A model generated the notes under the pieces. It saw only the letters and a list, made by a program, of their open reading frames with translations, did no database searches and had not been told where the DNA came from. Positions 1 to 12,025 of a stretch of DNA of 64,000 nt are shown here, one piece after another. Where the stretch lies: contig OY970828.1 in NCBI GenBank assembly GCA_963853835.1, forward strand, positions 1,195,501-1,259,500. Reading direction: 5' to 3'. The position numbers and the translations under genes were made by a program. Position 1 is the first letter of the stretch; each line of letters begins with the position of its first letter. The stretch is from Calendula officinalis (taxonomy: Eukaryota; Streptophyta; Magnoliopsida; Asterales; Asteraceae).

Positions 1-2
1 AT

Positions 3-1037
3 GACTATGGAGCCGAGTTCCTTGAAGCATCCGTGAATCAAACTCTCACGGATTTTCTACAAAACTCAAAACACGAAGATCTTGACCAATTTGTTCCATT
101 TGGTCGAATTTGGGAAAATGTAACAAACGATTTTATTGAAAGTGACCACGTGGTCCCGCTAGCGGTTCAAGTAAACCGTTTTGAATGTGGAGGAGTAGCG
201 GTCGCGGTGTCAATATCCCATAAGATAGCCGATTCGAGTAGCGTGATCCATTTCTTAAATGATTGGGCTAAACTTACACGATTAGGAAAACGTAAATTTG
301 AAAATAATCCGATCGAGTCTCCACATTTTATCAATTTTCACAACACAAGCTTAAATTTCCCGGGTCTTTCTTTTGAGATGTCACACAATATTGTCACAAG
401 GACTTTCATTTTCCCAAACTCAAAACTAAATGACCTTAAACTCAAAGTCATAGCCGAATCCTCGATCACTAACCCTACTCGTGTCGAAGTCTTGACATGG
501 CTACTTTCTAAATGTGCTATGAACGCAACGACCAAAAATAATTCGGGCACTTTTAGACCCACGGGTGTTATCTCTTTTATCAACATACGAGACAAAATAA
601 TCGAGCGTTTGCCTGAAAAAACCGTAGGAAATATGCTTGCGTATGCCGATGTTCAAATAGAAAGCGAAAGTGAAATCATGAATCCCGAGTATTTAATTAG
701 TCAACTCAAGAAGCAAAAGACGGCACTCGGGGATATAAAAGATATCGAAATGTATTTCGAACATGTTTTGAGCAATTTTTCGCAAGATGCTATGCAACAA
801 GGGGAAAGAAAAATCAATGAATATTATGTATGTTCAAGCATGTGTGGATTTCATGCATATGAGATTGATTTTGGGTGGGGAAAACCTATAAAAACAACAT
901 TTGCAGGAAGTTTAGGAAAGGATAGCTTTATCTTGATGGATACCCCAAATGGTGATGGTATTGAAGCAATTGTTTGTTTGGAAAAACAAGATATGGATAT
1001 TGTCCAAACCGATCCGGAATTACTTGCTTTTTGCTAA
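3..1037 (+). CDS. BAHD acyltransferase, 3' part (5' end outside window)
   Basis: Acyl-CoA-dependent O- or N-acyltransferase of the BAHD family, which acylates alcohols or amines of specialised metabolites, normally in the cytosol. The open frame runs from position 3 to the stop at 1035-1037 (344 codons in view), and no plausible start is present, so the N-terminal part lies left of the window. The catalytic HxxxD motif is HKIAD at about 219-233 and the structural DFGWG motif is at 867-881, with the usual spacing between them and a normal C-terminus after it. The text before HxxxD (PLAVQVNRFECGG) is also typical. A possible AATAAA signal lies at 1071-1076. The substrate cannot be read from sequence; the sequence resembles the vinorine-synthase-type clade, but that is inference. 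Confidence 0.93.
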   Translation, partial: DYGAEFLEASVNQTLTDFLQNSKHEDLDQFVPFGRIWENVTNDFIESDHVVPLAVQVNRFECGGVAVAVSISHKIADSSSVIHFLNDWAKLTRLGKRKFENNPIESPHFINFHNTSLNFPGLSFEMSHNIVTRTFIFPNSKLNDLKLKVIAESSITNPTRVEVLTWLLSKCAMNATTKNNSGTFRPTGVISFINIRDKIIERLPEKTVGNMLAYADVQIESESEIMNPEYLISQLKKQKTALGDIKDIEMYFEHVLSNFSQDAMQQGERKINEYYVCSSMCGFHAYEIDFGWGKPIKTTFAGSLGKDSFILMDTPNGDGIEAIVCLEKQDMDIVQTDPELLAFC

Positions 1038-2134
1038 TTAAGTTCTCTAAGTGTGTATGTTAAATCCAATAATAAATTTGCTTAATGTGTGTATTAATCA
1101 TAATTAAGTAATACTTGAGTGTAATCTTCTTTATGCAGCAATGTGTTAATCTAAGGAACCCGAGATTTAGTTTGCTTGTGGTTTGCGTCCAAATAAAATT
1201 ACTATTTAGATAGAATTTGAGTTATATTACTCATTTATATTTTGTTGTAGAAAAAGTTAATGGCAAGACTTTTGCCTTTAATATTTTAAATAATAAAATT
1301 ACTATAGTAGCGTTTTTTTTTATCATACAGTGATAACCTAGTGGTAAGAGCTTTTAAATGTCATTTTAGAAGTCATTGGTTTGATACTCTTACAAAGTTA
1401 CGGGGTGAATATTACTAAATAGTTAGGGAAATGTTTGAAACGCTTACAACAACGGTTAGAACGCATATATCTCAAGCATAAGTTCAACTACAACGGAGAT
1501 ATTTGTAAAAAAAAAAAAAAAAAAACTCTAGGAACGCTTTAAGAAAAGCATCATATACATGACTTGTGAGTTGTGACTTGTGATGAGATAAAATTACGGT
1601 AATAATTTAATAGATTTTGTCCCAACTTGAGCGAACAAGACAAGATGATTCTTTAAATTCCTGTGACTTCTTTAAATTCCTGTGACTCTGTGAGGATCCA
1701 CCTTCAGCACCGCATATGTGGTTGAAAAAATCAAAGTCAAATAACAATGTATTTTGTCATTTAGTGGATCTTTTATGTTGATTACCGTAATTATGAATTT
1801 ATGATCCTATGTTGTTTAAACTTTTTAACGATGTTTGATTTTTCAAAGTAATTTTAACGATGGATTTATCTAATCTCACACTAAAAAATATCAACATCTG
1901 TAAATCGCATTCGTAAATATCATCAAACAGAAATTGTTTCAACACAAATAAAAAGTTATCATTTTTGTCGCTACAAACACAAAAAAAACTTGCAAGTTGT
2001 GTAAATATCATTACCAAACATCTTTTTGATCTTTCAACCAAGAAATAAGAAGTTATAACACAACTTTTTCCCGATAATATCACGACTCTTATACGATGAT
2101 TAAAATCTTTAATCTTGAAATTAACGACATTAAA
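1038..2134. other. Intergenic spacer between BAHD gene and TSB 3' end
   Basis: No coding region is supported here. The spacer holds the BAHD 3' flank, a SINE-like segment (1325-1526) and AT-rich DNA up to the TSB stop codon. The only longer open frame (1799-2083, minus) has no recognisable content. Confidence 0.7.
1325..1526 (+). repeat. tRNA-like SINE candidate with A-tail
   Basis: A segment starting with an A-box-like string (ataacctagtggtaag, about 1333) is followed some 40 bp later by a B-box-like string (ggtttgatactc, about 1378). It ends in a run of 19 A (1507-1525). That order is the layout of a tRNA-derived SINE. The boxes are degenerate and I could not define a target duplication. 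Confidence 0.5.
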
Positions 2135-5100
2135 TTAAACTTGTAAATGCTTAATGGCGGTATGAACATCTTTATCACCTCTACCACTGCAATTAAGCAC
2201 AACTTTGGTGCCATTTGGTAAAGTTGGACAAAGTTTCTCTAGATACGCGAGTGCATGAGATGTCTCTAAAGCCGGTATTATTCCCTCTAATCTCGAGAGT
2301 CTTTTAAAAGCTGAATAATGAGAAATAAAATAAAACTAAAAAAACCAGGAAACGGGAAGGTAGCCGATCCGAATGAGTCTGCTAGATCAACGGTTATGAC
2401 TCGGTCGGAACTGGCCAATCGAACCCGAAAAAACCAGTTTTCTAATTAAATTATTAGGTTAATAAAATAAAGATATGATTTTTTTAAATAGTTTTTGAAA
2501 TTTGAAATTTAAAATTATTAATTTAGGTGAAAATAGGTTTTTGAATTTTTTTTTAATTCTTATGATATTTGTATTATATCTTTCCAGTTTTTTGACATTT
2601 GTACACCGTTTACATAATTATTGCATCATAAATACTTAATTGTATTGTTATTTGGTTCAACCAGCACCGGTTCGACCGTATTCAAAGCATTGGTCGGTTT
2701 CAATGCAGAAACCGGTTTTTAAAACATTGACTTATACTCCTACCACCCAAGTGTGCATCTTGTTTCGTTGTACCAAAACCGACAAAAAACATATTGGATG
2801 ACAAATATAACCTTACATTTCATGAAAGAACAAAAATATTATCAGTTACTTTTTTTAATGGAAAAATGATAATGACAGCCCTTAGTCAATAAGAAGGCAA
2901 AAATAAGGTAAAAATCGCCCCCTGAATTTTAGATACACTACTCCATCAATGAACGTACAACCATTTTATGCATGTTAGAGACAGCCCTAAGGGCTGTCAT
3001 TAACAAAAACCCTTTTTTTATTATGTAAAGTGAAAAATATTGTTGAATAAATAAAAAAGTTGATGTCTTTTTGCCAAATTTGGTATAAACAAAATTGGAT
3101 ACATATTTAAGTGGCTTATAAATCAGTTTCATAATTTAATGAATTTACCTTCCAATGCTTCTTCATCAGTGATGCTATAATATTCAGCCCGGCCCAAATC
3201 TTTCAGAAAACTGTGCTCGGGACCCACTCCCGGGTAGTCCAACCTAAAATTTGAAATTAATGGGAAAGAAAATGATTAGAAAAGTATAGTGTAGGAATTA
3301 GGAAGCAAAAACCGGGTCGATTGGGGTTATATTTTATCTCCAAAAAGACAAAAAAAAATGAAAAATAAATAACAAATAAGAAAATAGATTGAAAATAATT
3401 GACATATTATTAACTCAAATTGACCCGTTTTTACCCGCATAATAAATAGACCAAAATGCATTTTAGTACCCTGAACTTGTGTAACTAGGTCTTCTACTGA
3501 ACTACTGAATGTGCATCATGGTACCCTGAACTTGACAAAATGGTGGATTTAGTACCTGACTCATTAATTTAATTGCATTTTCTTACTTTACTTACTTTCG
3601 TTGGAGCTTTTGACCGACTGAAAAGTATACATTCATCTTAATATAATAATATATTGATATTAGAAGCAAATCATGTGAGAAAACAAGACAAAAATTAGTG
3701 AGTCAGGTACTAAATCGACCGTTTTGTCAAGTTCAGTTTACCATGCTCCACATTTAATAGTTCAGTGTAATAGAAGACCTAGCCAGCCAAGTTCAGGGTA
3801 CTAAAATGCATTTTGACCCGCCCGTTTAGCCAACTGTAACCTACAAAAAGCCCGTAAATTTGTAAACTTTACCCTGCACTAATAGAATGAGGCTCGATAA
3901 TTTGACCATCATCATCTTGCAACAAATAACTCATTGCACCATGTAAAACACCAACTTCCCCTTTTGTCAAAGTTGCTGCATGTTTTCCACTATCGAGCCC
4001 GAATCCCGCAGCTTCAACACCAATTAATCTAACTTCTTTATCATCAACAAACTCATGAAACAGGCCCATTGCATTCGACCCGCCACCAACACACGCGACC
4101 AAAACATCGGGCTTTCCGCCCCATTTTTCTAATGATTGTTTTCTTGTTTCTTTACCGATTACTGCGTGGAATTCACGGACCATCATTGGGTACGGGTGCG
4201 GGCCCGCAACCGAGCCCAAGATGTAATGGGTTGATTCCACGTTGGTGACCCAGTCGCGTATGGCTTCTGATGTGGCGTCTTTTAGGGTTGCGGTGCCTGA
4301 GTGAACGGGTCGGACCTGTGGGGGGTTTGGCCCGTTTAGTTTTGGTTTTATGTTGAACGGGTTAAATTGGTAAATTTAGATTAAAGAAGAGGGAATGGGT
4401 TAAATCAGGTTGAAATGTGAAAGTTGTGTAAAGTGTAATTTTAATGCTTTATTTGTTTACTGAAAATAAAAAAAAAAGGACAGAAAGTTGTAATAATACA
4501 GTTTTTTATAATCATATTTAATGCATTAACTATTAGAAATATAAAAATGGACAGAAGGTGTTAGCAAGCCAAAATTTATCAGGCGATGTAAAATATAATA
4601 TTCGACATGTGCTCTGTTACACGCACATAGTTGTGATAACCATCGAACACAAGAAATTTAAAAAAAAAATAGTTTAAAAGAAAACGGGTCAAATAGGTTG
4701 AATGGGTCGAAAGTCTTCTGAATATGTATTTTTAGTGCATTAAACGTTATTTTTTACACAAAAAATCATTTTTACATAAAAAATTATATTATTTTTACAC
4801 AAAAAATTAGATTAATTTTACACAAAAAATTAGATTATTTTTTAAAATTTGGAACTTTTGACACACTATCTGTGAAAATTTTAAACTTTTGGGCGAAAAA
4901 TGTTACATTTCAACCCAACCTGACCCAACCCGTTTCAACACATACAAAAATTTACCAATCTTGACCCCTAACCCAACCCACCCATTTCGCCAACTCTATT
5001 ATAATTCTCTAATAAAAAATAAAAACTTGGATAAAAAATGTTACACCTCATCTTAACCCATTACCCCAACCCGCCCATTTTCCACCTTTAAAAGTTCAAT

Positions 5101-6149
5101 AAATACAAAAAAAATAAAATAATAATAATAATAATCAAACCTCGGCCCCAAGAAGTCTCATTCTAAAAACATTAAGAGCTTGTCTTTCCATATCTTGAGC
5201 ACCCATATAAATAATACATTCCAACCCGAACCGTGCACAAACCGTTGCAGTTGCAACCCCGTGCTGGCCCGCACCCGTTTCTGCAATAATTCTTTTTTTC
5301 CCTAATTTTTTAGCTAATAAAGCTTGTGCAACCGCATTATTGATTTTATGTGCACCCGTGTGGTTAAGATCTTCCCTTTTAAGATAGATTTCGGGTCCTT
5401 CACCATTGGGTCGTTTATAATGTTCTGTTAGTCGTTCTGCAAAATAAAGCGGGCTTTCTCTACCAACATAATCTTTTAATATTCCATCTAATTCCTTCTG
5501 TAATTCATATTTTGTGATGTAATTAGCAAAAAGTTATGTAAAAAGTATGATTTTCTAACATAAAAAAACTATGCAATCCAAACACCCCCTCAATGTACAA
5601 AAACCACACCTTTAAAGCACATATCCAAACACACCTGTTAAACGGTTAAAATGCATCGTTGCAATTTGCAACAATAGTTCAATTAACTGGTTTTAATTTG
5701 GTTCAATTATCATCACAAGCTAAAATCATAAACATATATTAACAACGAATCAAATGCTATGTACACTCAAAACATAAATTAATTAAAATAAACAGATGGA
5801 TTAAGTTATTAACCTGGAATTCATGGTCAGTAGCTAGGGCTTTAAAAGCCGATTCAAGTTCCGTAAGAGCATACATTAGGGTTTCAGGAACATACTTCCC
5901 GCCATACTTACCAAATCGTCCGAGCGAATCAGGCCGCTGGAGGACCGACGATTCAACAGCCGGCGCCGCCATTTGATTCGTTGACTGATTAGTAAGAACA
6001 CAGGAAATGGTCAACGATTTCGGTGAACAGAATACGGTTTTGTTGAATTGGAATGATGATTGTGAAAGGTAGGGTTTGAGAAACGGTGAAGATGATGAAT
6101 TTGAGAGTGTGGTGATTCTGTGAGTTAGGATTGTGGATGAGAAAGCCAT
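2135..6149 (-). CDS. TSB: Tryptophan synthase beta chain, chloroplastic
   Basis: Catalyses the last step of tryptophan synthesis (indole + serine to tryptophan) with PLP, in the plastid stroma, as partner of the alpha chain. Exons on the minus strand: 5814-6149, 5141-5497, 3873-4315, 3149-3243, 2135-2310. All introns are GT-AG and the spliced frame is 1407 nt, giving 468 aa, close to the known plant length. Residues 1-60 are Ser/Thr-rich and lack acidic residues, like a transit peptide. The PLP lysine is in GAHKINN (about residue 163) and the phosphate-binding GGGSNAMG is in exon 3. LGRFGKYGGKYVPE marks the start of the mature enzyme. Introns hold several MITEs and many acccgttt-type repeats. 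The frame is intact, so the gene is probably functional. Confidence 0.97.
2863..3013. repeat. MITE with palindromic ends (family A, copy 1)
   Basis: Lies in TSB intron 4. It begins with gaaaaatgataatgacagcc and ends with the palindrome gacagccctaagggctgtc followed by attaacaaaaacc. The same end motifs and the same interior words recur at 13692-13831, 14335-14523, 22987-23130 and 40116-40301. Confidence 0.7.
3453..3814. repeat. MITE with 27-bp perfect terminal inverted repeats (family B)
   Basis: Positions 3453-3479 and 3788-3814 are exact reverse complements over 27 bp (element starts aaaatgcattttagtaccc). The 362-bp element sits in TSB intron 3, between exons 3 and 4. Its interior has further inverted text (gtacctgactcattaa near 3553; gtgagtcaggtac near 3700). 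It has no coding capacity. A possible short target duplication 'gacc' flanks it. A diverged relative lies in a THI1 intron at 53455-53755. Confidence 0.85.
4745..4842. repeat. Short tandem array in TSB intron 2
   Basis: About four imperfect copies of a roughly 22-bp unit built on 'tttttacacaaaaaattaga'. It is AT-rich and intronic, with no coding potential. Confidence 0.6.
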
Positions 6150-7930
6150 TGAATGGTTTTTATTTTTGGAATTTAAGGGTTTGACGCTTTTATTCTGTCG
6201 CTATATTTGGTACTTATGTGGCTGATCAAATCTGTCGACTGTCTGACTCTGTACGTAGATAATTTATCCATGTATAATACAAGGTAAATGCAACTGATGA
6301 CGGCCATTAGTTGTTGTTAACTCAGCATCACGTCAGTAGATAAACTAACTAATATTAAACTGATCTAATCATGCCAACAGTACTTCGTCACTTCACCAAA
6401 TTTGGGTACCACCATTTACTTTTCTATTTCTAATAAAAATATACAACTAATTAATACATATAACTAATAAAAATAAATTACATTAATTATAAAAAAATAT
6501 TACACAAAAAGTTTATCTTTCTAAAATTTTTTGAATTTTTTAGATTTTTTTTGAATTTTTTTAAATATTACCATTTTTTTTCTAATTATTACCTTTTAAG
6601 AAGTTAAAAAAAAATTTAAAAAAATTAAAGAAAAATAAAATAAAAGTAAAAACAAGGTCTGGAAAAAAAACAAAAACAACCGGCGACACCCCTCCATCTC
6701 GTCTCCACACCGACGTAGGTCAAACCGGCGCTCAAACCGGCGGACCGTGCCAACGATGCCGGTACCGACGGTGCCAACGGGCGGTACCGTTGGCACCGGT
6801 CTAACTGAGAGTATCCCAATGATTAACCTCACAAAGGTTTATTATTTTTGTCACACTAACATTCCACTAACCAAAAACATTTTCATAAATAGCATCTTCC
6901 AACGGTTAACCTTTACAAAAACTTTTTTTTTTACATTATTTTTAATTTACCTTTATCTATCTCAAATGTTTTATAAATACCACCTATATATAATTTGATA
7001 ATTTTTTGAACATCTTACTAAATATAATATTTTTTTAAATGTCTTATACAAAAATATTATAATAATTGGCATTAAATATTGTATAATTTATTTATTAACT
7101 AATAAAAATATAATAAAGAATTTATATATAACATATCTAAGGTTTAAAATGAAATGTTATTAAACATAGGGGACTAAAAAGACAAATATTGAAAGATAGT
7201 TAAAAGATTAGTAGAGAATAAATCTTTGCAATAAGCTTTTCAAAAAGTTGGGTATTATAATGGTAAAAAGTCTTTCAAAGACTTATTCTAATAATAATAA
7301 GCTTTAGAAAAAACTACCATTGGAGATGCTCTGAGTATGCTTTATTTTTCACTTGATTGTAAAAAAAATTCAAATAACAACGATACAAATAAATAATAAT
7401 TTAAATTAGGATCAATGTAATATTAAAATAGTAGTAAAATATACGTTAACAGTTAAAATATTCATCGTTAACATAGCCTTTATTTCAAATAGAAGGTGTA
7501 ATAATAAAGACAAAAAGATAATTGAAATTAAATTCCTTAAAATGATTTATTAAATTGAACTGATATCATTAATAACCAATAAATGCATTCTAGTAATCAA
7601 CATGTACATTAGCAGCGGAGTTGGTTAGACCTCATTGCTAATAATAGTAAGGTCGTGGATTCAAGTGTAATGACAAGCCATTTTTTATAAACACAAATCT
7701 ATGGGTGAGAAACTAGATGACGATAAAAAATCATAATGATCGGTGTTGGTTCGGTTTTTCTATCTGAATGCTCACCCCATCCAAGGACCGACCGAAACCA
7801 AAAAGCATGAAATTACAAAACTGAAAAGCATAATCGGTGTTAGTTTGTTTCGGTTTCCGTCGGTTAAGAAATAGTAAATTTTCATACAACTCTACACAAC
7901 TCCCTCAATAGTAAATTTTTTGGTTGAAAA

Positions 7931-8221
7931 TTAAGGTGGTATTTGTTTACAGCTTAATGGAATCATTCAGCGCTGAATGCTTAATCATTCAGCATTCAGT
8001 GCGTTTGTTTAGCGCCTCTCAATGAAGTATATGCTGAATGGGACAGCAAAAAGCTGCTGAATCATTCTCCTTTAGAACATGTGCTGAATCATTAAGCAAT
8101 CAGAATTCTTATACAAAAATTTCTCACATTCAAAACAAATTTTATATAAAACCTCTTAATCATTCAGACTGTTGAATCATTCAGCACTTAATCATTTTGT
8201 TCCTATCAAACAGCACCTAAG
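7931..8221. repeat. hAT-like MITE candidate
   Basis: The ends are inverted and related (aaggtggtatttgtttacag on the left, the reverse complement of caaacagcacctaa on the right). The interior is made of repeated attcagc/gctgaat words such as cattcagcgctgaatg. Non-coding, about 290 bp. The target duplication is unclear. Confidence 0.6.
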
Positions 8222-8439
8222 ACTTATAATTTGGGAAGTTTCTAAATAAGTATATTATACTTTATCTGTCCCAAACTAAATCTCTCATTTCTCATTAATT
8301 TTTTGTCTCAAATAAAATTCTCGTTTCTGGGTTCACTTAATAAAATAATATTATTTATACCAATGATCTATCATTAATTATCTTTCTCTAAACTAACTTT
8401 ATAAGGTGAGTTGTACATTGTGGTTAGTTCATTGTAGGG

Positions 8440-8740
8440 ACTGAGTGTGATGCAGAACCCGAACTAAAATAGCATAACCAATAGAACCGAACCTAAAAAT
8501 GAAGAATTTTAAAATTGAAACCGAACCGATTACATGTTTTCGGTTTTGGTTCATTTCAGTTTCGGTTTAGGTTTTGGTTCGGTTTCTTAGCCCAAATGTT
8601 TATCCTTATACGAGAACCGAAACCAATAAAACCGAAACTGAAAATGATGACTATTTATAACCGAAACTTAAATAATTACATATTTTCGGTTGGTTTTCAG
8701 TTCGGTTTTTATTTTCCACCAATGCTCACCACTAATTTAT
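8440..8740. repeat. ccgaacc/ggttcgg repeat tract
   Basis: Dense alternation of accgaacc and its complement with the phrase 'ccaaatgtttatcc', matching the words of the hAT-like element at 47605-48043 and the tracts at 7740-7890, 12370-12615 and 53757-54005. It opens a spurious frame of 119 codons from 8515. Confidence 0.55.
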
Positions 8741-9088
8741 TGTACATAGGCCGTCACAAGCCCAAGAGCTTACCTGAGCCCAACATCATATTTTCTATCA
8801 CTGGACACATAACACCACTAAAGGCCCACCGTCGCCGCCGCTACCTCCGGCATCACCTCCGGCGGCATCTCTGATAAAACGAAAAGGTACGAACACTCTA
8901 TATGGTTCTCTTACTCTTCATAATCATACTGTTCACAGCTCACAATTTCACTGTCTACGTTCACGTTTACAATCTCAGTGTTTAAAATTTATTCGTTCTC
9001 ATTACAAAATGATATGAAACCTTTATTCTCTCCACAATGTGTTAACTATTACTACGAATTTATCTTCTGAATTACTTTGTTTTGAATT

Positions 9089-11388
9089 ATGGAGGATATG
9101 GATGCTCAATTTGAAACAATTGAGGCACGATTGCAATCTTTCATCGGTCAATTTCAATCAGAATCAGGCGTGCTTGATCGAATTGTTCACAAAAATAAGA
9201 ATCAGCATCGTAGAAGCTCATATTTCCAGTATTTGTTAAAGGTATTAGTTGTTATTTGATTATGAGTACTAAACCCTAATTTTCGTGAACTAAACGTAAG
9301 TTTATGAGTTAATTACTTTTTTATGTAATGTAGGTGAGGAGAGACTGTAAGCTTCTTCAATCAACTAACTTGTTGGAAATTGTTAATTCCTCTTTTCTTG
9401 TTATTAACGGGAATCGACCTAAGCAAAAGGTCCAGCTTTTGGAAAGGTACTAAAAGTTTAGGTCAACGGTTGTCAAAATCAGTTTAGCCGGTCAAAATCG
9501 GTCAAAAAGTCAAGCATTGTAGCTAAAAGCTCATTCTTCTATTGTTGAAATTAATATTTTTTTGTACAAATTGTGTTTAAGCATTGTTGATTTGAACTTT
9601 GAAGTATTACAATCCGCCTATTTTACGAGTATATTTTATAACTTGATGGAGCTTGGTGAGCTTTGTGCTCATTTTCAGTCAAGTTGACTTTTTTATTTTT
9701 ATTTCTGTTTTTATATATTCCACAGTTTAAAGAGAAGAAAATGTGATGGTGGAAAACATAATTTTTGGGTTCGACTTCAGGGTGCTGCACGTCTACTTTC
9801 ACAGGTAATTTTTATGATCTGAGACTTTTTTATTTATAAGTCCACTTTCACAGCTAAGGGAAGTTACTGTAAAATCAAATGTTTTTTATTTTGTATATGT
9901 TATGTTTTTTTATATAATTTATAATTTACGCCTTGTAAATTATCCAAATTTTAGTGTACCTATATTTTAATGTCAATAAGTGAACGTAAATTGCGAGTTG
10001 ACAATTATATGGTTTTAAATCTTACTACGATACACTTGTATTGCATTTAGCTTTGGAAAAATAATTATGAGAGTCAATTATTATCAGCTTTTAAAGATTA
10101 GGGTAAATATCAATAACAAAATATATTTTAAAAAACGAAATCTCGTAATGTGATAAGAAAATTGTCTGGAGTAAAATTTAACAAAAAAAAAAACAATAGA
10201 AGGTAATTTGTTAGAGGAAATGGTGATGTAAATGAAATAGTCTTTTAGTCTGATTTTTTATTTTTTTGCAGATGGTTGAGCCAATGCTGAAGGCTGCTAT
10301 GTATCCTAGCTTTTAAGTTAATTTTTTATATTACTTGTTTGACGTTGACCCACATTAGAGATAAACATGACCCGAATTGACTCAATTATAAGTAAATGGA
10401 TCAAAATTGCCAGCTTTTAATTAAGGGTTTATCGCACCAAAATGTTAACAAATTTTCACAGTTTTATATTATTAAATACACTTTTTATTTACCGCTGGAT
10501 TTAACAAACTTTCGTTCTGTAAAAACATGAAAATTCGTTACATTGAATGTGAGAACTACATAATTTTTTTCTGTCATATTATAATTTTTAGGTAATTACA
10601 GAACTTGTCCCTGGGGTCTTTTGGATTTTGCTTTTTTGTCCCTGTGGTCCTCTTTTTTTAATTTATTTTCATCCTTTTCCACCTAAATTTGACCAAAATA
10701 CCCTAATTTTTAATTTATCTGATTTTTTCTTTTTTCTTTTTTCTTTTTGCTTGTCATCTTCTCCGGCAACCTCTCTAATTTTTATTATTTATTACATATT
10801 ATCGACTGTTTATTTCCTTAACTTTACATAGAGAGATTTCTACTTTACTTGATCGATCTTTTTTTTATGGGATTTTCAATGACTGTTCTTGCTCTCCTTG
10901 CACGCGTTCGAGTTTTAACTCAACAAGCAAAGTCCTACAACAATTTTTTTTTTTTTAAACCTTAATAATCATTAATAATATATTTATGTAACGCCTAATT
11001 CCATTTTTTTAAACAGATATTACTCAACGTTGTTTCAGTGTTCAACATGATTTCCTCTCTATCTCAAACGCAACAATCCATCAAATTAAATCAAGAAGGA
11101 ATTGAGGTATTTTTCACTTTTATATCTGCTAAAAGTAACTGCTTTTATATTTATTTTAGTAACTGACTAACTGTTTTTGTGTTAATTTATAGGTATTTAG
11201 GGAATATTATCCAGCAAATGAAGAAGCCGTCTTTTTGGAGTGTGTTTGGGAAACGGATAAGTTTATTTTAATTGAGAAAAAGAGTGAACCAGAAAACAAA
11301 AATCAGAAAGAATAAACGATGATGTTGTAATTCAAGGTTTATCTACAGTAGAGTATCAACTATCAAGCGTTGAAATTATTCTTGGAGG
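9089..11388 (+). pseudogene. NEPRO-like (nucleolus/neural progenitor N-terminal domain) gene, decayed
   Basis: Recognisable exons: 9089-9241, 9334-9446, 9726-9804, about 10272-10310, 10832-10926, 11017-11106, 11193-11312. Together they encode a helical protein whose text (HKNKNQHRRSSYFQYLLK; RPKQKVQLLE; GAARLLSQMVEPMLKAA; TVLALLARVRVL; EGIEVFREYYP) matches, from memory, plant proteins annotated with the NEPRO N-terminal domain, of poorly known nucleolar role. Three defects are visible. Exon 5 has a run of eight T (10859-10866) that shifts the frame mid-exon. The exon 5 donor would have to be GC (10927-10928). The last exon meets a stop at 11313-11315, while related text continues in another frame up to about 11388. 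The C-terminal part was not found. Family name moderately sure; pseudogene status likely, because neighbouring genes have clean frames. Confidence 0.65.
10583..10720. repeat. Partial MITE related to 18141-18438
   Basis: Carries the words 'ggtaattacagaacttgtccctg', 'tttttgtccctgtggtcctc' and 'gaccaaaataccct', which also occur in the complete MITE at 18141-18438. The right end is not evident. It lies in an intron of the NEPRO-like pseudogene and creates a meaningless open frame at 10628-10831. Confidence 0.5.
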
Positions 11389-12025
11389 TAAATATTAATT
11401 AATTGCATAAAAAAATAAACAGTTTGATTTAAGTTAGTTTATTCTTGAGCATTTTTATCTAAATTTTTTGAAATTTTAAGCATGAGTTTAATTGCTGAAA
11501 AAATTCTCTAATTTTTCATCGTTATACTAGAAAATGGAAACCATCTGGTGATCGTTTAATGGTAAATCACGCTTGAAATGGAAAATAACTGAAAACTATA
11601 AAATTCAGTTTTCAGAAATTTAGTATTTAAATTCGTTAACCAGTTTATATTGTATTTAATTTTCCGTTGCGTATTTAGTGTAGTTAATCGGTAAAAAACC
11701 TAACAATATAAATATTATTATGATATTAAATTACTAAATTTGAACATGCAAGTAGTCAGTACAGTCAACGAAAGCAACAGAAAATAAAAGATGTAACACA
11801 AACACAAAATAATTGTTTATTTAATTTGGGTTTGCAAGGTGGGCCATACTGCTGTGGTTTCCCACGTATTATTCAATCTTTCATGTCGGATCTTGTCTAG
11901 CTTTCCATACATTTTATTATTTATTATTTATTTATGTATTTCACTATTAAAAGCTGTAAACTCAAGATCTTGTGTTACTAGAATCAAGTACTCATTTGGA
12001 AATTGGAACTTCAGTCCTCTTTTGG

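Larger units (their letters stand above)
6150..9088. other. Intergenic region: TSB upstream flank and repeat-rich DNA
   Basis: No gene is supported. The right-hand TSB flank (6150-6300) should hold its promoter, but I see no convincing TATA position. 6700-6800 is a GC-richer patch of repeated accggcg/ggtaccg words that opens frames on both strands without protein-like content. 7611-7680 is tRNA-like (SINE-type boxes). 7931-8221 is a MITE. 7740-7890 and 8440-8740 are ccgaacc-type repeat tracts. 8880-9088 is probably the leader of the next gene. Confidence 0.6.

Noticed and set aside
6596..6832. Two overlapping minus-strand frames with Pro/Val/Arg-rich text
   Set aside because: They come from short accggcg/ggtaccg repeats, exist in several frames at once and have no conserved protein pattern.
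8515..8874. Plus-strand frame of 119 codons rich in Phe/Gly
   Set aside because: It is the translation of a ccgaacc/ggttcgg repeat tract, not a protein.
10628..10831. Plus-strand frame FCPCGPLFLIYFHPF...
   Set aside because: It lies in a MITE relative inside an intron of the NEPRO-like pseudogene; the same text arises wherever this repeat occurs.
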